Part shown: in pieces, positions 6,174 to 11,242 of the stretch
How the letters are laid out: the number at the start of each line of letters is the position of its first letter
Numbering within the stretch: position 1 is the stretch's first letter
Source of the DNA: Bacteroidaceae bacterium
GTDB lineage: Bacteria; Bacteroidota; Bacteroidia; Bacteroidales; Bacteroidaceae
NCBI GenBank assembly: GCA_021443405.1
Contig: JABUUA010000050.1
Location: 7,100-18,341 of the forward strand
Direction of reading: 5' to 3'
Length of the DNA: 11,242 bases
Notes under the pieces: generated by a model
The model's input: the letters and a program-made list of their open reading frames with translations, nothing else
The model's database searches: none
Told to the model about the DNA's origin: nothing
Made by a program: the position numbers and the translations under genes

Positions 6174-8327
6174 ATGAAAGTCTACAAAACGAATGAGATT
6201 AAGAACATTGCCTTGCTTGGCAATGACGGTAGCGGCAAGACGACTTTGACCGAGAGTCTGTTGTACGAAGCAGGAATCATCAAGCGTCGCGGCCGCATCA
6301 CTCAGCACAACACTGTCAGCGATTATTTCCCCGTGGAGCAGGAATATGGCTACAGCGTGTTCTCAACTGTTTACCACGTTGAATGGAATAATAAGAAACT
6401 GAACATTATCGACTGCCCGGGTAGCGATGACTTCGTGGGCGCAGCGCTGACCGCTCTGAACGTGACCGACACCGCCATCCTGTTGCTCAAAGGCGCTAAC
6501 GGCGTGGAGGTGGGCACGCAGAACCATTTCCGCTACACCGAGAAATTGGGCAAGCCCGTTATCTTCCTCGTGAACCAGCTCGACGATGAGAACACTGACT
6601 ACGACCGCATTCTGGAGCAACTGACCGACATCTATGGCTCAAAGGTGGTGCCTGTGCAGTATCCTTTGCAGACAGGTCCCAACTTCAACAGCCTGATTGA
6701 CGTGCTGCTGATGAAGAAATACTCTTGGGGTCCTGAGGGTGGCGCACCCACCATCGAGGAGATTCCCGCCGAGGAGATGGACAAGGCCATGGAGATGCAC
6801 AAGGCACTTGTGGAGGCTGCGGCTGAGCACGACGAGACGCTGATGGAAAAATTCTTCGAGACCGAGAACCTGACGGAGGACGAAATGCGCGAGGGCATCC
6901 GCAAGGGTTTGGCCGCTCGTGGCATGTTCCCCGTGTTCTGCGTTTGCGCCGGTAAGGACATGGGTGTGCGTCGCTTGATGGAGTTCCTGGGCAATGTGGT
7001 TCCTTTCGTGGACGAGATGCCTAAGGTATTCAACACGCGTGGTGTGGAGGTGAATCCCGATCCAGCGGGTCCCACCAGCCTGTTCTTCTTCAAGACCGCC
7101 GTTGAACCCCATATCGGTGAGGTACAGTACTTCAAGGTGATGAGCGGAACCGTGCACGAAGGCGATGACTTCACCAATGCCGACCGCGGTTCGAAGGAGC
7201 GCATCGCTCAGATGTTCTGCTGTGCAGGTGCCACGCGTATCAAGGTGGACGAACTGGTGGCTGGCGATATCGGTTGCACCGTGAAGCTGAAGGACGTGAA
7301 GACGGGCAACACCCTGAACGATAAGAACAGCGAGAATCGCTTCAACTTCATCAAGTACCCCAACGCCAAGTACTCGCGTGCCATCCGCGCCGTGAACGAG
7401 GCCGAGACCGAGAAGATGATGAACGCGTTGCAGAAGATGCGCGAGGAAGACCCCACATGGCAGATTGAGCAGTCGAAGGAACTGAAGCAGATTCTTGTGC
7501 ACGGTCAGGGTGAGTTCCACCTGCGTACCTTGAAGTGGCGCATGGAGAACAACGAGAAGATTCAAATCGTGTTCGACGAGCCAAAGATTCCGTATCGCGA
7601 GACCATCACGAAGGCAGCACGTGCCGACTATCGTCACAAGAAGCAGTCGGGCGGTGCCGGCCAGTTTGGTGAGGTGCACCTGATTGTAGAGCCTTACTAC
7701 GAAGGCATGCCCGATCCCGATGTTTACCACTTCGGCAACCAGGAATATCGCATCAATGTGAAGGGTAAGGAAGAAGTGACGCTCGACTGGGGCGGCAAGG
7801 TTGTCTTCATCAACTCTGTTGTGGGTGGTGCTATTGACACGCGCTTCATGCCCGCCATCTTGAAGGGTATCATGCAGCGCATGGAGCAAGGACCGCTTAC
7901 GGGTTGCTATGCTCGCGACGTGCGTGTGATTGTTTACGATGGTAAGATGCATCCCGTTGATTCAAACGAACTCTCGTTCATGCTAGCAGGTCGTCAGGCC
8001 TTCGCCGAGGCCTTCCGCAACGCAGGCCCCAAGATTCTGGAGCCTATCTACGACGTGGAGGTGTTCGTGCCCAGCGACAAGTTAGGTGACGTCATGAGCG
8101 ATTTGCAAGGTCGCCGTGCCATGATTATGGGTATGACCAGCGAAGCCGGCTATGAGAAGCTCGTGGCCAAGGCTCCTCTGAAGGAAATGAGTTCTTACAG
8201 CACGGCGCTGAGCAGTCTGACGGGTGGCCGCGCCAGCTTCATCATGAAGTTTGCCAGCTACGAACTTGTGCCCGCCGACGTACAGCAGAAGCTCGTAAAA
8301 GAACACGAGGAAGAGAATGCTGAGTAA
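6174..8327 (+). CDS. EF-G paralog (EF-G2 type) with degenerate GTPase centre
   Basis: This 717-residue protein has full EF-G architecture: G domain (1-270), domain II (about 290-385), III (about 395-475), IV (about 476-620) and V (about 625-700). The P-loop is intact (GNDGSGKT, 16-23). Other GTPase motifs differ from canonical EF-G: the switch I RGITI position reads YGYSV (58-62), DTPGH reads DCPGS with Ser84 at the catalytic His, and NKxD reads NQLD (134-137). In domain IV, GGAGQFG and the tip His593 (HPVDSNE) are kept, and about 26 extra residues lie at about 511-541 compared with my recollection of E. coli EF-G. This pattern fits Bacteroidetes EF-G2, studied in B. thetaiotaomicron as a translocase that works without GTP hydrolysis and accumulates during carbon starvation. 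It is not the housekeeping fusA, which normally sits in the str operon beside rpsL/rpsG. The start MKVYKTNEIKNIALLG is the first ATG and fits the family. Confidence 0.9.
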   Translation: MKVYKTNEIKNIALLGNDGSGKTTLTESLLYEAGIIKRRGRITQHNTVSDYFPVEQEYGYSVFSTVYHVEWNNKKLNIIDCPGSDDFVGAALTALNVTDTAILLLKGANGVEVGTQNHFRYTEKLGKPVIFLVNQLDDENTDYDRILEQLTDIYGSKVVPVQYPLQTGPNFNSLIDVLLMKKYSWGPEGGAPTIEEIPAEEMDKAMEMHKALVEAAAEHDETLMEKFFETENLTEDEMREGIRKGLAARGMFPVFCVCAGKDMGVRRLMEFLGNVVPFVDEMPKVFNTRGVEVNPDPAGPTSLFFFKTAVEPHIGEVQYFKVMSGTVHEGDDFTNADRGSKERIAQMFCCAGATRIKVDELVAGDIGCTVKLKDVKTGNTLNDKNSENRFNFIKYPNAKYSRAIRAVNEAETEKMMNALQKMREEDPTWQIEQSKELKQILVHGQGEFHLRTLKWRMENNEKIQIVFDEPKIPYRETITKAARADYRHKKQSGGAGQFGEVHLIVEPYYEGMPDPDVYHFGNQEYRINVKGKEEVTLDWGGKVVFINSVVGGAIDTRFMPAILKGIMQRMEQGPLTGCYARDVRVIVYDGKMHPVDSNELSFMLAGRQAFAEAFRNAGPKILEPIYDVEVFVPSDKLGDVMSDLQGRRAMIMGMTSEAGYEKLVAKAPLKEMSSYSTALSSLTGGRASFIMKFASYELVPADVQQKLVKEHEEENAE

Positions 8328-8367
8328 TATACGGCACATAGATTAAGCAATTTTTATTAATAAAGTA

Positions 8368-8400
8368 AAAAAGGAGAGCGCTTTTGGTACTCTCCTTTTT
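8368..8400 (+). terminator. Intrinsic terminator of the EF-G paralog gene
   Basis: AAAAAGGAGAG (8368-8378) pairs with CTCTCCTTTTT (8390-8400), an 11-bp stem with an 11-nt loop that ends in a T-run. It begins 40 nt after the stop codon. The T-run also falls at the -33 position of the rprX promoter, so the two signals overlap. Confidence 0.8.
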
Positions 8401-8419
8401 ACTTATCTGTGGCATTCCT

Positions 8420-8427
8420 TACCTTTG
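8420..8427 (+). promoter_or_regulatory. -7 element of the rprX-rprY promoter
   Basis: TACCTTTG is a full match to TAnnTTTG and ends 4 nt before the rprX ATG at 8432. The -33 position (about 8396-8400) holds TTTT from the terminator T-run. Transcription would begin at or next to the A of the start codon, giving a leaderless mRNA. Confidence 0.6.
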
Positions 8428-8431
8428 CGAT

Positions 8432-9976
8432 ATGAAACGTTACATGTCATGGATCATTAGCGCCCTCGTGGGAACCAGCTTCCTGGTGCTGCTGGGCTTG
8501 CAGATCAATCACGCTCGCATGATGGTGCAGATGCGCCGCAACCAGTTCGACGAGAATGTGAAGCGCAGCCTCGACCGCGCCTCACGCGACCTGGAACGAA
8601 TGGAGACGGCCAACTATCTCAAGGAGGTGGTCAACGAATATGGCGACGAATTGATGGGCATCGACTCGCTCCGTCACCCGAAAGTGCACACGGTGCTGGG
8701 CAACCCCATGCTGCTGGGTGTGATGCACGACAGCCTTCCTATTCCCGATTTCAGCGTGAAGCCGCTCGACCGTCGTCCTCACATGCCTATGACGCTCACC
8801 ATGCGACCCTCGACCACGATTGCGGAGTCGGCCCACAATTTCCAACAGGCCGTGCGCAACGCCTACCTTTATCAGAAGGGCGTGCTTGAGGAAGTGGTCT
8901 ATTCCATATTATATAACGCGAGCGAAAAAAGCTTTGAGGAGCGCCTCAATCCGCAGGTGTTGGATGCTTGCTTGCGCCGCTCGCTGGAACGTAACGGCGT
9001 GACCTTGCCGTTCCATTTCACCATCAACGCGGTGGACGGACGCGAGGTGTACCGCTGCAGCGACTACGAAGAGAAGGGTAGCGACCACATGTTCACGCAG
9101 ACCCTCTTCCGCAACGACCCGACCCAGAAGATGGGTGTGGTGCGGGTTCATTTCCCAGACCTCGGCAACTATGTCTATAGTGAGGTGCGCCTGATAGCGC
9201 CTGCCACGGTGTTCACCGTCGTGCTGTTCCTCACCTATCTGTTCGCTGCCTACCTGGCGTTACGCCAGCACAAGGTGGACGAGATGAAGACGGATTTCGT
9301 GAACAACATGACGCATGAGTTCAAGACTCCGCTCTCGAGCATCTCGCTGGCCTCACAGATGTTGGCCGACAAGAGCGTGCCGAAGACTGAACAGAGTTAC
9401 GAAAACCTCGGAAACATTATCGGCAGCGAGACGCGCCGCCTGCAATTCTTGGTGGAGAAAGTGCTGCAGATGTCGCTCTACGAGCATAACAACATTGCGA
9501 TGAAGCCTACCGAACTCAATGCCGACGAGCTCATCGACTCGGTGGTGGACACGTTCACGCTCAAAGTGAAGCAGTACGGCGGTACCATCGACGCCCGTCT
9601 CGAGGCTGAGAATCCCTTTGTGAATGCCGATGAGATGCACTTCACCAACATCATCTTCAATCTGATGGACAACGCCGTGAAGTATCGCCGCGACGATGAA
9701 CCCCTGAAGTTGCGCATCCGCACCCGCAATGTGGGCGACAAATATCAGATACGCATCATCGACAACGGCATCGGCATAAAGAAGCAAGACCTGGGCAGCA
9801 TCTTCGATAAATTCTATCGGGTGCACACAGGTAACCAGCATAACGTGAAAGGATTTGGCCTCGGCTTGTCCTATGTGAAAAAGATGATAGAACTGCACCA
9901 CGGCACTATCAAGGTGGCGAGCGAACTGGGCCGCGGTACAAAGTTCACGATAACATTAGCGAGTATTAAAGACTAA
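8432..9976 (+). CDS. rprX: Sensor histidine kinase RprX
   Basis: This 514-residue membrane kinase has TM1 at about 7-25, a periplasmic sensor region (about 27-250) and TM2 at about 254-276. A dimerisation/phosphoacceptor domain follows with His295 in NMTHEFKTPLSSIS. The HATPase domain has an N box (NIIFNLMDNAVKY, Asn410/Asn414), G1 (DNGIGI, 444-449), an F box (FDKFYR) and G2 (GFGLGLS, 474-480). All catalytic motifs are present. The very close OmpR-type partner (11 nt downstream) and the overall sequence match the rprXY system first described in Bacteroides fragilis; its natural signal is not clear. ATG 8432 is chosen because translation from further upstream would run through the promoter and terminator. 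If the mRNA is not leaderless, Met5 (8444) is the fallback. Confidence 0.9.
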   Translation: MKRYMSWIISALVGTSFLVLLGLQINHARMMVQMRRNQFDENVKRSLDRASRDLERMETANYLKEVVNEYGDELMGIDSLRHPKVHTVLGNPMLLGVMHDSLPIPDFSVKPLDRRPHMPMTLTMRPSTTIAESAHNFQQAVRNAYLYQKGVLEEVVYSILYNASEKSFEERLNPQVLDACLRRSLERNGVTLPFHFTINAVDGREVYRCSDYEEKGSDHMFTQTLFRNDPTQKMGVVRVHFPDLGNYVYSEVRLIAPATVFTVVLFLTYLFAAYLALRQHKVDEMKTDFVNNMTHEFKTPLSSISLASQMLADKSVPKTEQSYENLGNIIGSETRRLQFLVEKVLQMSLYEHNNIAMKPTELNADELIDSVVDTFTLKVKQYGGTIDARLEAENPFVNADEMHFTNIIFNLMDNAVKYRRDDEPLKLRIRTRNVGDKYQIRIIDNGIGIKKQDLGSIFDKFYRVHTGNQHNVKGFGLGLSYVKKMIELHHGTIKVASELGRGTKFTITLASIKD

Positions 9977-9987
9977 ATTGGAAAATT

Positions 9988-10695
9988 ATGGAGACAAAAT
10001 TGCGCATTCTTCTGTGTGAAGACGACGAGAGTCTGGGCATGTTGCTCAGAGATTATCTGCAAGCCAAGGGCTACGACGCAGAGTTGTTCCTCGACGGTGA
10101 GGCCGGTTATCGTGGTTTCATGAAGGCCCACTACGACCTGTGCGTGCTCGACGTGATGATGCCGAAGAAGGACGGTTTCGAACTGGCCAAGGATATTCTG
10201 TCCGTGAAGCCCGGGACGCCTATCATCTTCCTCACGGCCAAGAACCTGAAGGAGGACATCATCGAGGGCTTCAAACTGGGTGCCGACGATTATCTGACCA
10301 AACCCTTCTCCATGGACGAGCTCGTGTTCCGTATGGAGGCCGTGCTGCGCCGCACCGTGAGCAAGAAGCCGACCACGAGCACGGTGTTCCGTCTGGGCAA
10401 GTTCGTGTTTGATAGCAAGCGCCAGATTCTCAGCATAGGCGATGAGCAGAAAAAGCTCACCACCAAGGAGAGCGAACTGCTCACCATGCTCTGCAACCAC
10501 GCCAACGAGGTGCTGCAGCGCGAGCTCGCACTCAAGACTATCTGGATTGACGACAATTATTTCAATGCACGTTCGATGGATGTGTACATCACCAAACTGC
10601 GCAAACACTTGCGGGCCGACGAGAGCATAGAGATAAACAATGTGCACGGCAAGGGCTATCGTCTGATTGTGCCCGGTGGCACCTATATGGAATAA
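9988..10695 (+). CDS. rprY: OmpR/PhoB-family response regulator RprY
   Basis: This 235-residue transcription regulator has a receiver domain (about 5-118) with acidic pocket Glu11/Asp12/Asp13, phosphoacceptor Asp55 (LCVLDVMMPKKDGF), Thr83 (FLTAK) and Lys105 (LTKPFS). The C-terminal winged-helix DNA-binding domain (about 130-230) has LTTKESELLTMLCNH, RSMDVYITKLRKHL and the closing HGKGYRLIVP wing. The motifs are complete and the length is typical. It should be phosphorylated by RprX and bind target promoters. The 11-nt gap after rprX shows an operon, and a strong terminator lies 15 nt after the stop. It follows the B. fragilis RprY pattern closely (MPKKDGF, NLKEDIIEGFKLGADDYLTK). Confidence 0.92.
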   Translation: METKLRILLCEDDESLGMLLRDYLQAKGYDAELFLDGEAGYRGFMKAHYDLCVLDVMMPKKDGFELAKDILSVKPGTPIIFLTAKNLKEDIIEGFKLGADDYLTKPFSMDELVFRMEAVLRRTVSKKPTTSTVFRLGKFVFDSKRQILSIGDEQKKLTTKESELLTMLCNHANEVLQRELALKTIWIDDNYFNARSMDVYITKLRKHLRADESIEINNVHGKGYRLIVPGGTYME

Positions 10696-10710
10696 CCGGC
10701 CGTAAAGCAG

Positions 10711-10748
10711 CAAAAAAGAGGGAACGCCTGGGCGCTCCCTCTTTTTTG
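10711..10748. terminator. Bidirectional terminator between rprY and the small membrane-protein gene
   Basis: CAAAAAAGAGGGAACGC (10711-10727) pairs with GCGCTCCCTCTTTTTTG (10732-10748), a 17-bp stem with one mismatch and a 4-nt CTGG loop. Each strand ends in a T6 run, so it can stop transcription of rprY from the left and of the convergent small gene from the right. Confidence 0.85.
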
Positions 10749-10762
10749 TGACTGCAAATGAC

Positions 10763-10927
10763 CTAGTCGCGTGTGCGACGGGCAATCACGATGTGGGCGA
10801 TGAGGCCGGCAATCATGAGGCCGAGACCCGTGAACTGCACGCAGTTGTAGTCAACCCACTGGGCAAAATAGCTGACTGTCAGCAGAATGGCGCCCAATAC
10901 AATCAAGAGGATTCCTAAGTACTTCAT
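10763..10927 (-). CDS. 54-residue two-TM membrane protein, function unknown
   Basis: Translation from ATG 10927 gives MKYLGILLIVLGAILLTVSY, then FAQWVDYNCVQFTG, then LGLMIAGLIAHIVIARRTRD and a TAG stop at 10765-10763. The two hydrophobic helices (about 3-22 and 35-50) are joined by a short polar turn, and the C-terminus is basic (RRTR), suggesting a helical-hairpin inner-membrane protein. There is no known domain and no catalytic residue. Its placement between two well-formed regulatory regions, ending just before a bidirectional terminator, supports a real gene. Similar short proteins are common in Bacteroidales, but I cannot name the family. Confidence 0.75.
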   Translation of the reverse strand: MKYLGILLIVLGAILLTVSYFAQWVDYNCVQFTGLGLMIAGLIAHIVIARRTRD

Positions 10928-10970
10928 AACTTATCTTGTGTTTAATTCATTATTCACACTATAACGAATA

Positions 10971-11002
10971 CAAATTAACGAAAAAAAAACGAGACGGCGA
11001 AA
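10971..11002 (-). promoter_or_regulatory. Candidate promoter of the 54-residue protein gene
   Basis: On the minus strand TTTC (11002-10999), a 20-bp spacer, then TTAATTTG (10978-10971). Each box has one mismatch to TTTG / TAnnTTTG. The leader would be about 40 nt. The call is weak but the spacing is right and the position between the divergent genes is sensible. Confidence 0.35.
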
Positions 11003-11057
11003 CAATTATGCGAAAACTTGGTCACGCCCGTATCAAAAACTAAAAACCGCCAGTTTC

Positions 11058-11089
11058 CTTGCGTATGTACGAGAAATTTAGTAACTTTG
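11058..11089 (+). promoter_or_regulatory. Promoter of the rpsF operon
   Basis: CTTG (11058-11061), a 20-bp spacer, then TAACTTTG (11082-11089), a full match to TAnnTTTG. Transcription would start near 11095, leaving an AT-rich leader of about 40 nt before the rpsF ATG, without a Shine-Dalgarno sequence. This is typical of ribosomal-protein genes in this phylum. Confidence 0.75.
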
Positions 11090-11135
11090 CACCGCTTTAA
11101 GCATTAACATTTATTTATTAACAATTCAACGTATT

Positions 11136-11242
11136 ATGAATCAGTACGAAACCGTTTTCATTTTAACTCCCGTTTTGTCTGACGATCAGATGAAGGAAGC
11201 GGTCGCTAAGTTCAAGGGCATTCTCGAGCAGAATGGTGCCGA
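11136..11242 (+). CDS. rpsF: 30S ribosomal protein S6, 5' part
   Basis: The window ends after 35 codons. The protein starts MNQYETVFILTPVLSDDQMK and continues EAVAKFKGILEQNGA, the first beta strand and helix of ribosomal protein S6 (MxxYExVFIxxP, with VLSDDQ typical of Bacteroidetes). S6 binds 16S rRNA with S18 in the 30S platform. In this phylum rpsF is normally followed by rpsR and rplI, which would lie beyond the window. The 3' end is cut by the window edge. Confidence 0.93.
   Translation, partial: MNQYETVFILTPVLSDDQMKEAVAKFKGILEQNGA

Noticed and set aside
6639..7952. 437-residue open frame antisense to the EF-G paralog
   Set aside because: It lies wholly opposite a gene with complete EF-G domains, has no recognisable domain, and is rich in His/Leu/Val as expected from the reverse complement of GC-rich codons.
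6174..8327. Housekeeping EF-G (fusA) or TetM-type ribosomal protection protein
   Set aside because: The DxPGH His and NKxD Lys are lost and domain IV has extra residues, unlike canonical EF-G; TetM-type proteins keep an active GTPase centre and have different domain IV loops.
9973..10785. 270-residue open frame antisense to rprY
   Set aside because: It covers rprY and runs through its bidirectional terminator, and has no recognisable domain.

Overview
The window looks like a chromosomal segment of a fairly GC-rich member of the Bacteroidales, most likely Prevotellaceae. Three things point there: Bacteroidetes-type promoters (TTTG / about 20 bp / TAnnTTTG) instead of sigma70 boxes, start codons with A-rich leaders and no clear Shine-Dalgarno sequence, and a recognisable rprX-rprY two-component pair next to rpsF. 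The genus is inferred, not proven.

Left part (1-690): a 17-residue 3' end of an upstream + strand gene (perhaps a beta-ketoacyl-ACP synthase), a hairpin, an array of four 22-bp repeat units containing a 12-bp palindrome, a good Bacteroidetes promoter, a small gene that appears broken by one missing base, and a 19-bp perfect palindrome in the gap between convergent genes.

Minus-strand block (694-6061), transcribed right to left: hemW (radical-SAM haem chaperone), a two-TM bacterial PH-domain protein with a C-terminal SHOCT motif, and a very large secreted enzyme. The enzyme joins a GH29 alpha-L-fucosidase, a discoidin (F5/8C)-like module and a GH97 domain of the retaining (alpha-galactosidase) type. 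The gaps are 36 and 16 nt, so these may be one operon. No SusC/SusD genes are present in the window.

Plus-strand block (6174-10695): an EF-G paralog of the Bacteroidetes EF-G2 type, with degenerate GTPase motifs (the catalytic His of DxPGH is Ser) and about 26 extra residues in domain IV; a terminator; then the rprX sensor kinase and rprY response regulator, 11 nt apart, with a promoter set directly on the rprX start codon. A bidirectional terminator separates rprY from a convergent 54-residue membrane protein (10763-10927, minus). The window ends inside rpsF (ribosomal protein S6), which has its own promoter.

The right half groups translation (EF-G2, S6) with an envelope-type two-component regulator. 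The left half is a glycan-degradation locus tied to housekeeping genes. The most notable items are the apparently GTPase-dead EF-G2, the GH29-GH97 fusion, and the 22-bp array upstream of the broken small gene. No CRISPR array, insertion sequence, tRNA or rRNA was seen.
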